Under the pieces are notes generated by a model, which had not been told where the DNA came from, did no database searches, and saw nothing but the letters and a program-made list of their open reading frames with translations. Positions 9,477-19,645 of a stretch of 64,000 bases of DNA are shown here, piece by piece. The number at the start of each line of letters is the position of its first letter. The stretch's first letter is position 1. The translations under genes and the position numbers were made by a program. Origin of the DNA: Hyaloperonospora brassicae. Taxonomy: Eukaryota; Oomycota; Peronosporomycetes; Peronosporales; Peronosporaceae. Location: the NCBI GenBank assembly GCA_947650285.1, contig CANTFL010000080.1, positions 248,001 to 312,000 of the forward strand, written 5' to 3'.

Positions 9477-11258
9477 ATGGCAACACGAACGCGTCGTCCG
9501 CGAGGCCTCTCGGCCAACCACGTCAACGAGGAGGAGCGCCTGCAGACCATCTTGAACGACAAGTCGGCGCTGTCGTGCATTCGCCTGCTGGGCAAAGAGA
9601 ACTGGGTCAAGGTGGACGAGCGGCCCAACTGCTTCTACTGCGCGCGCAAGTTCCGCCCCTTCTCGATCAAACGCCATTGCCGGTCTTGTGGCGAGATCGT
9701 CTGCTCCAACTGCTACCGGCGGCGAAGAGTGAGTGTCACGCCGACCTTGGAAGTTACGGTGCGGCTCTGCTTTGACTGCATTGACAAAGCCATGTTGCTG
9801 GCTGAGAGCGAGCACCTCCGCAGTAGTGTTGCTGCCCGGGGCAAGCCACGATACATGACCGAAGACGACTGCAGGGAAGTAGACACCCAAACGAGCCTGT
9901 CGGACGGGAAAAAGACCTGCCGCGACAGCACGCAGACCGCCTGCACGACAAGCACGTCCCTCTGCAGTCGCTTTTCCGACCTCTCTGGCTCGGACAGCTG
10001 GAGCGACGTCAATAGCGACACCAGTGACAGCTGCAGCTTCAACGGAAGTGGTGGGTCACTTACCGGTAGTCAGCGCAGTAGCCGTCGAGGACAGCCAGTG
10101 ATTTCAGCAACCACTCTGATCGAGTTCCTTCCAGAAGACAAGCAGTTTGAGATCTACGACGCCCATAGACACGAGATCCTGACACGATTGAATGTGCTCG
10201 ACTCGGAGCCCGAGAAGGAATACGACGCCCTGTGTGAGCTTGTCCGTCACGTATTCGAGTGCGATGTCGCGGCCGTGGCTTTCATGGACCGGACGCAGCA
10301 ATGGTACAAGACTCGATATGGTATCACCCAGACGGCGCTGCCGCGTGAGATTGCGTTCTGCTCGCAATTGCTGCAGACGTCGCTGCCGACCATTGTCATG
10401 GACGCGAGCGAAGACCCTCGATTCAGCGAGAATCCGCTCGTCACGGGCTCGGCCAACATTCGATTCTACGCCACTGCGCCGATTTGCGACCCCAGCACTG
10501 GCATCGTGATCGGATCGGTCTTTGTCATGGACCCAAAGCCGAAGCACAAGCTACCGTCTCGCGCAATGGAGGTACTGTCGTACGTGTCTTCCGCTGCGGA
10601 AAAGCTAGTGCAAGACAAAGCCGCTGCCCCTGTGCTTCCTCCCGTGAAGTACAGGCGTCAGTTGTCAGCTGGTCGCCGCACGCACCACGAGTCGCTACCA
10701 GCCTTCCGAGATAGTCGAGCAGCTTCGCTTCAGAGCGTACCGGAGGAAATTGAAGCCGGTGACTTCTGCACTACGCAGCCACGGTCAAACGCCTCGAGCA
10801 TGTCATCGAACAGCAGCACATCGAGCAGCCAGTGTAGCAGCTTGCGCTCGTCGGAGCCGAAGTCTCTCGTGTCTGCTCTGCATTCGCAACAACCACATTG
10901 CCAGCTTCTGAACTCGAACACGAGATGGGCGTCTTCGGCCTCGACAGACTCGTGCAACACGTCAAGCTCGAAACTCAGTATCACGGACCTGGTGTCGTCA
11001 CGACCAAAGAGCTTTACACCGACGCCGCGAAAGATCCTCGACTCGTCATGCATTGAGCTCTTCCATCGCATCGCTACTACCCAGCGGCTCCTGGCAAAGC
11101 AGCACGACACTTTATTGGCACTCTTGGCCCAACCTTCCCCACACTCTAGCTCTACCGGGCAGACCGTAGACGAGAGCGAAGGCATCTCGTCTGTGCAGCA
11201 ACCACGTAGCCTGTCACGGTATATCGACTCAGTGGACCGACGACCAGTTGATATGTAG
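9477..11258 (+). CDS. FYVE zinc finger plus GAF domain protein
   Basis: 593 residues from the ATG at 9477. An in-frame Met 56 codons upstream is possible, but the extension is low-quality sequence. Residues about 43-105 form a FYVE-type finger: WVKVDERPNCFYC, a KRHCRSCGEIVC core and a VRLCFDC end, giving paired Cys ligands and the basic RHCR patch that binds phosphatidylinositol-3-phosphate. Ser-rich linkers follow, then a GAF-like domain at about 235-377 (AFMDRTQQWYKTRYG ... FCSQLLQT ... RFYATAPICDPSTGIVIGS). The rest is Ser/Thr-rich and probably disordered. FYVE domains usually place proteins on endosomes; GAF domains sense small ligands. The combination is typical of oomycete FYVE expansions, and the ligand is unknown. 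Confidence 0.88.
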   Translation: MATRTRRPRGLSANHVNEEERLQTILNDKSALSCIRLLGKENWVKVDERPNCFYCARKFRPFSIKRHCRSCGEIVCSNCYRRRRVSVTPTLEVTVRLCFDCIDKAMLLAESEHLRSSVAARGKPRYMTEDDCREVDTQTSLSDGKKTCRDSTQTACTTSTSLCSRFSDLSGSDSWSDVNSDTSDSCSFNGSGGSLTGSQRSSRRGQPVISATTLIEFLPEDKQFEIYDAHRHEILTRLNVLDSEPEKEYDALCELVRHVFECDVAAVAFMDRTQQWYKTRYGITQTALPREIAFCSQLLQTSLPTIVMDASEDPRFSENPLVTGSANIRFYATAPICDPSTGIVIGSVFVMDPKPKHKLPSRAMEVLSYVSSAAEKLVQDKAAAPVLPPVKYRRQLSAGRRTHHESLPAFRDSRAASLQSVPEEIEAGDFCTTQPRSNASSMSSNSSTSSSQCSSLRSSEPKSLVSALHSQQPHCQLLNSNTRWASSASTDSCNTSSSKLSITDLVSSRPKSFTPTPRKILDSSCIELFHRIATTQRLLAKQHDTLLALLAQPSPHSSSTGQTVDESEGISSVQQPRSLSRYIDSVDRRPVDM

Positions 11259-11630
11259 ACAGACCGTATCCAGGAATAGAATCTCATCAATATTCATTGT
11301 CATGTCATGTAATTGCTGCGAAGGTCGTGTCTGCGATCGGACCTCTTGACCCTCTCAAGGAGGAAGCAGAGGGCTGCGACGGCCAACTTGTGTCTCGTAG
11401 CACACAAACACACACACAGTTGCTTCTCTCCATTCCAAGACGGCTTTTGCACTACCAAGAGCAGCAAGAGCAAGCTGAAGCGTGATCGTGCATCGAGGTT
11501 TGCCGACTGATCATGCACGGGATCGTGGTTGTGACGAAGCGCCTGCTGCACGGTGGCAAGCTCGATATCCACGCAAAGGCGTCTGGCATCCGCGTCTATT
11601 TTATCGGCAGTCGCTTTTCATTATGGAGCA
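11259..11630. other. Convergent intergenic region
   Basis: 372 bp between the 3' ends of the FYVE-GAF gene (+) and the repeat protein (-). No gene or RNA was seen; it presumably holds both 3' UTRs. Confidence 0.5.
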
Positions 11631-13955
11631 CTAGCTCATGTGTGCTTCTCTGCTTTGTGCACCTCCAGCTATGCCATCTCCGTCTTCTTCGCTCTCCTCC
11701 TCCTCATCAACATCATCAAAGTCTTCTGCATCGTCATCGTGGCCTCCTTCATCGCTGAAGTCGTCGCCGTCATTGTGGTCGTCTTGGCCACTGGACGGAT
11801 CATTCTCACGACCATCGTCCTCTCTGCTAGTGCACTCGTCGCTCTTCGACTCTAGCGGACCAGCGTCTTCATCCAGCAGCACGCCCAAATCCAGGAGCTC
11901 GTGTCTGTACTTGGCAATCTCCTTCGTATAACGAATACCGTGGCGCAGGTGGCGCAAGCGAAGGCCCAGATTAAGCCCTCGAGCAGATTGCGGATATGCA
12001 TCCTCATTCGGCACAACGAAGCTGCCGTCCATACCTTTGCAGCTGCCATGCAGCTTTGCATAGACTTGGAACGAGCACAGCAACACATCTTTCCAATACT
12101 GCTCGGCATGCGGTGTGAGCTTTCGTTCGGCAGACCAATGGCGGGCTGCAACTGCTCTTTTCCGGCCTTCTTGCATCTGGATCGGGAGCAGACCGTTCGT
12201 GCGCTTGTTGTACTGATCAAGCCATGCGCCCAGCTCAAAGCTTCGAGCCACCTCTGGATAGCGCTGATCGTCAGCAGGGACGACAAAACTTCGCGGTATC
12301 TCTGCCTCGTTGCCGTGCTCTTCCTTGTAGATTGCCACACACGGGTCCACGATATCGCGCTTCGTGGCGGCCGTCGACTTGTAAATGCTCCACACAAACC
12401 CAAGGTTCTCCAGCCGTTCACGGTAATTCTCCACCTGCTGCGCATGTTGACGGCGATTGCGTATGCTGCGTACGGTATGGCCAAGCTTCGTGCCCCATGA
12501 CGGCTGCGGCCACGTGTGCTCCGATGGCACAATAAACCCTTGAGGGACGTGCGTATCCCCATACGTTTCCGCATACACTTCCAGCGCCGGCAAAACCCGA
12601 TCGACAAAGTTGCTCTCGAACGCGCTAAACTTGAACCCAAGCGCGTCGAGGTCCACCACGACGTCCGCGACATCGGCATTGTCCCGTCCACTGCGTCGCA
12701 CGCGCACAACTTGTTTGCCCAGTTGATAGCCACGCAGCGTCTTGGGCTGCACGGCGTCGGTCGTCGGCAAAACGTACCACGACGGCACGTCACAATGACC
12801 AAACGTCTGTCTGTACCAGCGCAGCGCTGGCACAAACTCTTTCGCCCACTTCCCCACGAGCGCTTTCCACATGTACCCCATCTCCTTCAGCTCTTGTCGA
12901 TGGTCTCGAACTTCAGCTTGGAACACGTACTTCAGCTGAATCGACGCGACAATGTAACCCAACTTCATGCCCTGCGCTTTTTCCGGCCACGCGTCGTCAA
13001 TCGGCACGACAAAGTCCAGTGGAATGCTCGTCGCGCCGTTGTATTGTCTCGGATAGAGCCCAAGCGCCGGCAAGACCGCGTTCTGCCACACGACCGTCGA
13101 CTGGTTCCCGTGGAAAAACCCGAGCTTGTCCAAGTCGGCCACTTGCTCGGGCGTCAGCGCCTGCTCGTCGTCGTGCACGCTCGCCCGGACCTTGGCCACA
13201 ATGTAGCCAAGACGGTAGCCAGCGGTCGCCGAGGGCCAAAACGCAGCGGCCGTCTCGTCGCTGTCGTCGGCCGGCACGCGGAACGTGTGGTGCACGTCGC
13301 AGTGGCCATAGAGCGCGTGGTAGTTCGCCAGGGCCGTGAGGAACTGCGTCTCCCACTTCCACTGCGTGTCGCTCCAGATGAATCCCATGGCGTTGAGCAC
13401 GTCGCGGCGGTCGGCCGCGAGGCGATCCGTGCGGTCGTCGCGCCGCCGCGTGACCGACGCCTCGCGTCGCAGCACTTGGCACAGAGAGCCCAAGTTGACG
13501 CCCCACGCGGCGCGCGGCCACTGCTCGTCGTCGTGCGGCACTTGAAAGTCCTGGCGCACGAACAAGTGGCCTTCGCGCGCGCGGAACACGCGCAGCGCCG
13601 GCACGAGCTGCTGCTCCCACACGTACGTGCGCCAGTCGGCGAACGGGAAGCCGATGCTCTGGAGCATTGCGCTCTTGTACGGCATGGACCGGCCGCGCGT
13701 GAACAGGCGCAGGCGCTGGCCCAGGTCGAGGCCGTGCGTAGCGGGCGGCCACGGCGCCGTTGGGGGCACGACGAACGCGGGCGGAACGGTAAAGTGCCCT
13801 TCGACGCGGTAAAAGACCTGCAGCGCCGCGAGGAAGTGGCGGTCGCGGTCGGAGCGCGGGCGGCACGTCGTGACGGGTGCGGCGCAGGAGCGCGCGCGGC
13901 GCTGGAGGAACGAGAGCGGCCGCTGGAGAGCGGCCGACGACCGGAGACGCTCCAT
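11631..13955 (-). CDS. Eight-repeat helicase-associated-domain-like protein, probably mitochondrial
   Basis: 774 residues in one uninterrupted exon. The first ~40 residues (MERLRSSAALQRPLSFLQRR...) are Arg/Ser/Ala-rich with no acidic residues, like a mitochondrial presequence. Eight units of ~80-100 residues follow. Each has L..AL.VY....GH..VP..FVVP.DD.WP...G..LG..V..IR and usually ends in a DALGF.W-type box. The W/L, GH, VP, LG and LGF-W spacing resembles the helicase-associated (HA) domain repeats of Pfam PF03457, but no helicase core is present. The C-terminus (about 690-774) is strongly acidic. HA domains are thought to bind nucleic acid, so an organellar nucleic-acid role is an inference only. 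The + strand frame of 498 codons opposite is a shadow. Confidence 0.75.
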   Translation of the reverse strand: MERLRSSAALQRPLSFLQRRARSCAAPVTTCRPRSDRDRHFLAALQVFYRVEGHFTVPPAFVVPPTAPWPPATHGLDLGQRLRLFTRGRSMPYKSAMLQSIGFPFADWRTYVWEQQLVPALRVFRAREGHLFVRQDFQVPHDDEQWPRAAWGVNLGSLCQVLRREASVTRRRDDRTDRLAADRRDVLNAMGFIWSDTQWKWETQFLTALANYHALYGHCDVHHTFRVPADDSDETAAAFWPSATAGYRLGYIVAKVRASVHDDEQALTPEQVADLDKLGFFHGNQSTVVWQNAVLPALGLYPRQYNGATSIPLDFVVPIDDAWPEKAQGMKLGYIVASIQLKYVFQAEVRDHRQELKEMGYMWKALVGKWAKEFVPALRWYRQTFGHCDVPSWYVLPTTDAVQPKTLRGYQLGKQVVRVRRSGRDNADVADVVVDLDALGFKFSAFESNFVDRVLPALEVYAETYGDTHVPQGFIVPSEHTWPQPSWGTKLGHTVRSIRNRRQHAQQVENYRERLENLGFVWSIYKSTAATKRDIVDPCVAIYKEEHGNEAEIPRSFVVPADDQRYPEVARSFELGAWLDQYNKRTNGLLPIQMQEGRKRAVAARHWSAERKLTPHAEQYWKDVLLCSFQVYAKLHGSCKGMDGSFVVPNEDAYPQSARGLNLGLRLRHLRHGIRYTKEIAKYRHELLDLGVLLDEDAGPLESKSDECTSREDDGRENDPSSGQDDHNDGDDFSDEGGHDDDAEDFDDVDEEEESEEDGDGIAGGAQSREAHMS

Positions 13956-14597
13956 GGCCGACAGCGAATGTTTCGGGGCGGATGTGGATACGGTGCGTGC
14001 GTGCGTGAGTGAGTGGGGGTGGATTATTTACTTATATTCTAGAGAGGGGGTGGGAGCATTGGGCTGCGGGTGGGCATGAGTTATTTACTTATATTTCAGA
14101 GAGGGGGGTGGGAGCATTGGGCAGCGGGTGGGCGTGTGGGTTGGGGAGGTGGTGGTGGAGGTGGTGGAGTGAGAGTGACGTCAATGAGCTCTACTATGCT
14201 TGTTTGGAGGATGGGGGAGCAGGGGGGTGTATAGTGTATACCGAGCGCGGGGCGGCTGCGACGATCGAGGCCTTTCTATCCGATGACGGCGGACCGTCAT
14301 CGAAACACGATCCGCACACGATCTCCCCGCGCACATTGTTTTAAACACACAAACAACTCGAACATTTCGAGCCGCCTGGTGGGCGACGCAGCCGGCTCCC
14401 TCGCTGACACGCCACGAACTCCCTCGATACGAACCGCCTCCCGATAGCGACCTTGAAGCTGAGCTGCATCAAACCATCGCGCGTGATGCACCCGATCGCC
14501 GTCTCCTCGCGACTCCCCACCGCTCTCTTCAGTTGCTCGCTCGACCCCACGTCAACTCCCACTTTCGCTCTCGCTCTCTCTCTCTCTCTGTGCCCAA
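13956..14597. other. Divergent promoter region with a 56-bp tandem duplication
   Basis: Lies between the divergent starts of the repeat protein (-) and MMSDH (+). Two copies of a 56-bp unit (TTATTTACTTATATT..., purine-rich G tract, GGGAGCATTGGGC) occur at 14025-14080 and 14081-14136. A CT-rich tract precedes the MMSDH start, a common feature of the promoters in this window. Confidence 0.6.
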
Positions 14598-16703
14598 ATG
14601 CTGCACCGCCTCCCGCACTCCATCCGCGCAATTCGCCCGTCGCGCACCTTTTCGGCCTCTGCCGTCGTACGTCAATTGCCCCATCCACTCGCTCCTTTTC
14701 CCTCTCGTCTGCCTAACGCTCTCTCTCTCTCTCTATGTCTCCCTCTATGTCTCTTGTTGTTGTGGTGTGTGTGTGTGTAGCCGCGTGTGCCGCTCTTTAT
14801 CGATGGGAAGTTCGTCCAGTCGACGACCGACAAGTGGATCGATCTCCTCAATCCAGTGAGAATCTTTGCCTGTTCACTGCCCCCAACAGCTCTTTGCAAC
14901 AAGGGCAAACACTCACTCACATGACTCTGTTTCTATCTCTTTCTGTCTCGATCGCTGTGTCTGTTCAGGCCACGAACGAGGTGCTCTGTCAAGTGCCAGA
15001 AGCCACGCCACAGGAGGTACTGCTACTCGCAGAGCAACAGCTTTTGTCGTCCATTTAACGTGGACAAGCGCCGTCTCACACGTGTGCTGCTGCTGCTGCT
15101 TTGTCATTCTTCTTGTCGTGTGTCGGTATAGATGCAACAGGCGACGCAAGCCGCTGCCCGTGCCTACAAGACGTGGAAAGAAGTGGGCGTTCAGCACCGT
15201 CAGCGCGTCATGCTAAAGCTGCAGCAGCTGATCCGGGAACACACGGAGGAACTGGCACTTGCTATCACTCAGGAACAAGGCAAGACGCTCGCGGATGCGC
15301 GGGGAGACGTGTTTCGTGGCTTGGAAGTCGTGGAACACACGTGTGGAGCGGCGACGCTCATGATGGGCGAGACAGCAGAGAACTTGGCCACGTCGCTCGA
15401 CACGTACTCGTACAAGCAGCCCCTTGGCGTCTGTGCGGGCATCTGCCCGTTCAACTTTCCAGCCATGATCCCGTTGTGGATGTTCCCGACTGGCACAGTG
15501 ACGGGCAACACGTACGTGCTCAAGCCATCGGAGAAAGACCCGGGAGCGACAATGGTACGACACCTGTTGTGGTTGTTGTACTCGGCACTCGAGGAAGAAC
15601 AAAAGTCGGGTAGACTGACATGTGGCTGTCTGTGTGTCTGTGTATCCCTTGCCATGGCTGCTGCTGCTGTTATTGTTGCAGATTCTTGCTCGTCTGGCGC
15701 AAGAAGCAGGGCTTCCAGACGGCGTGCTCAATGTCATCCATGGTGCTCATGTGCGATCCCAGCCAGCACTTGGTGTCTCAACTGTTGCCAGCTCTCGCTG
15801 ACGTTTTGTTTTGGATCTGTGCAGGACACGGTCAAGTTCATTTGCGATGCGCCGGAGATCAAGGCCATTTCGTTCGTGGGTGGCAACCAAGCAGGCGAGT
15901 TCATTCACTCGCGTGGCAGTGCCAATGGCAAACGCGTGCAGGCCAATCTAGGAGCCAAGAACCATGCTGTCATCATGCCCGATTGTGACAAGGAACAGGC
16001 CATTGGCGCTCTTGCGGGTGCTGCTTTCGGAGCTGCTGGTCAGCGTTGCATGGCGCTATCGGTTGTGGTCTTTGTCGGCAAGTCGAAGGAGTGGGTCCAC
16101 GATATCGTAGAGAAGGCCAAGGCGATGACAGTCAACGGCGGTCTCGAACCTGGCACGGACGTGGGTCCTCTCATCACGGTAGCAGCCAAGGAGCGTGCCG
16201 AGCGTCTCATTCAAGAAGGTGTGGACAATGGAGCGGACCTGCTTCTCGATGGCCGCAACGTCAAGGTGTCCAAGTACCCGAATGGAAACTTTGTCGGCCC
16301 TACCGTGCTCAACAACGTCGGTACGGATAACCCGGCGTACGTGGAAGAGATCTTTGCTCCCGTCTTGGTGTGTACGGCCGTCGAGACGCTGGAAGAAGCG
16401 ATTGAGCTCATCAACCGCAATCCGTACGGCAACGGCACTTCAATCTTCACGTCATCGGGTGCCGCTGCTCGCAAGTTCCAGCACGAAGTCGACGTGGGTC
16501 AAGTCGGAATCAACGTGCCCATTCCAGTTCCTCTGCCCATGTTCTCCTTCACTGGCTCACGAGCATCGATCCGCGGCGACTTGAACTTTTACGGCAAGGC
16601 TGGCATCAACTTCTACACGCAGATCAAGACGGTGACGGCGCTGTGGGACTACAACGAGAAGACGCACTACAGCACTGTCATGCCGACGCTCGGCCAGAAG
16701 TAG
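14598..16703 (+). CDS. ALDH6A1: Methylmalonate-semialdehyde dehydrogenase (CoA-acylating), mitochondrial
   Basis: Six exons: 14598-14666, 14781-14855, 14969-15016, 15132-15554, 15682-15750, 15825-16703; all GT-AG introns, phase 0, 520 residues. The leader [19 protein letters not shown] fits a mitochondrial presequence. The body reads [17 protein letters not shown], the NAD-binding [16 protein letters not shown] and the catalytic Cys in [12 protein letters not shown] (about C303). It carries NLGAKNH where most aldehyde dehydrogenases have the general-base Glu, a hallmark of this CoA-dependent subfamily. The enzyme converts methylmalonate and malonate semialdehydes to propionyl- and acetyl-CoA in valine, pyrimidine and inositol catabolism. 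The long open frame across exons 4-6 reads through introns 4 and 5 without a stop, but that insert is Cys/Ser-rich junk relative to the family. Confidence 0.95.
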
Positions 16704-16869
16704 CGGGGAACAGCAGTAGTAAAGCAAAACAAACACCGACAGATTGGGCAGCATGGCACTTGTTTGCGTTCATTCGCACGTCCCGGTATGCATGCACGCA
16801 CTTGTGCTTCTATCCCACGTAGCCCTGCGTCGTTCATGCATCAAACAAGACGCATCATTGACAGCAATG

Positions 16870-19296
16870 TCAGCGTCTCCGGCCACTTCCTCGACCACGG
16901 CCGCCACCTCGACCGCCACCTCCACGACCACCACCATGGTAGCCACCTCCATTGCCATGGTAGCCACCTCCGCCACCGCCGTTGTCGTTGCGATCCGATC
17001 TCTCTTCGTCAGCTTCCGAGATCTTCGTCTCTTCGAGCTTTCGCCCGTCTGGCTCGTTCAACCTGCACCGGTTGGCGTGATACTGATTGACAAACATCTC
17101 TAGTTGCCCCGCAGCGTTCGCCGCACCGGTCTTTGCGTTCTTGCTCAGCCGCGGGCACACGTCACGCGCGATGAGCACCAACAGTTTGTGAAACTGCTTC
17201 TTGTATTGCTGCAACAGCTCAAAGCCGGCCACTTCCAAGATCGTGAGCGTCAGAGCTCCTGTCATGAGGTGCGGCGGCTCGTTCAACAGTCGAGCAAGCC
17301 ATGACCAGCAGTCTCCAAGACCCAGACCTGGCGGAGACGGACTGCCGTCCCAAGGGGTCGTCTGGCGCACAGCCGCTAGAACAGCACAGACCATCGTCAT
17401 GCGTCGCGTGTACTCCGTGACGTGCTCCAGACCATCCGGGTCGGAGCTCTCACCGACTGCCTTGTGGAAACCCACAGACATCTTGTAGTCTGCAATCGTC
17501 TGAGACGCGTGCTTCTCCGGATTGTCGGGAATCGTGAAGACGCACGTCTTGTGGAAGTATCCCAGTACGACGTCCGTCAGCTCTGGAGTTTGCACACAGC
17601 TCATTTTGATCACGTGCGCTACGGGGTAGCAGGATCTGCATCAAACATGGGTACAAACACAACCGGCGAGATTGTGAGCTACTAGCCGCGCTCCAACACA
17701 AAGCCTACGCGACACAGAGCTACGCACTTGTAGTCTGCACGACTTTCCACTTGTCTGGAGAGGTTCGACGCGACCATGTCGAGCGCGAATTTGAAGTACG
17801 CATCGCCGGAGGTCTTTGCCATCTGCAACAACTTTAGACTTAGACCAATTTGCCGATGCAGTGGCAACACTCGAGCGGAATCATCGTACCTGCAGAAGCT
17901 GCTGGATTTTACTCACAACATTCTTGATCGCGGAAGGCGCGGCTGCAATCTGATTACACACCCCGGCCTGCATGCGATACATCATGCGTCAGCAAGCCAC
18001 ACGCACAATGCAGCAGTTACAAAGCAGCGCTCACCTCGCGTCTGATCTGCATACGGATCTTTTTCACCGACGGATCAGGACTATCCAGCACCTCCGCGGT
18101 GTGGCGGCGCAGATCTTCCAAACGCTTCATGCGCTCGCGACCTTGCTCTACATGTTCTGCCATCCGTGCGGCCACTTCTTTATCCGCAGCTTTTTTTGCA
18201 GCTTCATCGTTTTTGCGCTCAATCTCTTGTCTCTTTTGTGCCGCTGCACGTTCAGCTGCCTGAAGCTTGGCTTTTGCGTGCTGTTCTTGCAATTCTCGCT
18301 CCTTTTGCTGCTGTGCCTCCTCCTCCTCCTTGGCCTTTTGGAGCTCCTACACCATTACCCAATCCATACACCCACGCACACATGCAATATCCTCGTTACA
18401 CTACAGCTTTACGAAACACAGCACACGCGAACAATCATCACCACCGACAACCAGCATCTCCGTCCGACACACCTCTTGTCTCCACTGCTCGTCTGCTTCT
18501 TCTCGCTCCTTCCGCTCTTTTTCTCGCTGTATCGCTTCCGCTCGTTGCGCCTGTTGGTACGCATGCAACTTGTGCTCCACACTCTCGATAGCCGACTTTT
18601 CACGCATCCACATCTAGAACATCAACAAGCAATGCACGTCACGACAAGCCCACAAGCAATAATCGAAAAGTCAACACCACCACCACCACCACGTCCATCA
18701 AAAGTCACAAATGCTTCTTCTCGTCTCCCATAGGAGTGACACGGATGACAAGAAAAAGCCCGACCGCCTTCATTGTCTCTCACCTGCTGCAACGTGACCC
18801 TCGCTCGGCTCTCCTGCAACCGGTGCAGCTCCTGCCTCAGCACATCAAGATCCTGCTCTTCGCTCTTACTTTGGCCAATCAAAAGTCGTTCCAGCGCCAC
18901 GTCGGCGTCCTGTCGCGCCTGTTGCAGCGTCTGGCACAGCGTCTGGTACGCGTCACTCCCAGCGACCGCCTGGGCCGCTCGACGCTCACACGCGCGCTCC
19001 AGCTGCTTGACAAGCTCCTGTCTGGACGCTGATGTCCGTTGAACGGTCTCGAGCCCCATAGACGCCGTGCACACGTCTTGAAACAGACCCGTCGCTGTCT
19101 GCTTGGCACCGACGGTCTCGTCGTCGTCGTTTTCGTCGTCCAACGTCGCGCTACTGTCGAAACAATCGGGTGGACGCAAGCTTCTGCGTCTCACGGAGGA
19201 GTCTAGAGACAGCGGGAGGGTCTCGCGGCCGTCGTAGCACGCACGGACGGCGTTCGAGCGCGCAGTCGGCGCGACGTCCGTGACGCTGAAGCGCAT
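16870..19296 (-). CDS. GLE1: mRNA export factor GLE1-like protein with RGG-rich tail
   Basis: Six exons on the minus strand: 19296-18784, 18613-18473, 18346-18035, 17967-17890, 17822-17728, 17635-16870; 634 residues. The N-terminal third is acidic/Ser-rich. A long charged coiled coil follows (about 170-325, for example KERELQEQHAKAKLQAAERA). The C-terminal GLE1 domain is helical (SGDAYFKFALDMVASNLSRQ, YPVAHVIKMSCVQTPELTD, LVLIARDVCPRL). GLE1 with inositol hexakisphosphate activates the DEAD-box ATPase Dbp5 on the cytoplasmic face of the nuclear pore to release exported mRNPs. The last ~37 residues are an unusual Gly/Arg/Tyr/His tail (YHGGGRGGGGRGGGRGRG). The gene is convergent with MMSDH (166 bp) and divergent from RPS27 (349 bp). 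Confidence 0.85.
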
Positions 19297-19645
19297 GACA
19301 ACAACGCACACAAAAAGGATATCAACATACAATTTGTGTGTGTGTTTGTGATGCTTTTGGTGCCGAATGGGGCGAAAAAAGGTGTCGCCGACAGTGAGGT
19401 TGACCTAAAAAAGAGCGCGAGACACAGATGTGTGTGTGTTTGCGCTTGTCTTTTTTTCAGGAGCCTCCTGCACGAGAGGGGGCGCAAATGGTGTGGTGGA
19501 CGTGAGTTGGACCGCGCAGGCGACGGGTAACCGCAGAGACGGAACCGTCGACGTCTCCACCATTCATATTGCCGCGAGACATCGACTTGACCGAGACGTA
19601 GTCACTCGCCTTCTTCCTTTCTTCGTGACCCAGAGCTGCGCAATC

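Noticed and set aside
12516..14012. 498-codon + strand ORF
   Set aside because: Exactly antisense to the eight-repeat protein. Its Arg/His/Val-rich composition mirrors the GC-rich codons of the real gene and no domain is visible.
15555..15824. Read-through of MMSDH introns 4 and 5 as coding
   Set aside because: The frame stays open, but the extra residues break the aldehyde dehydrogenase fold and the spliced exons match the family exactly.
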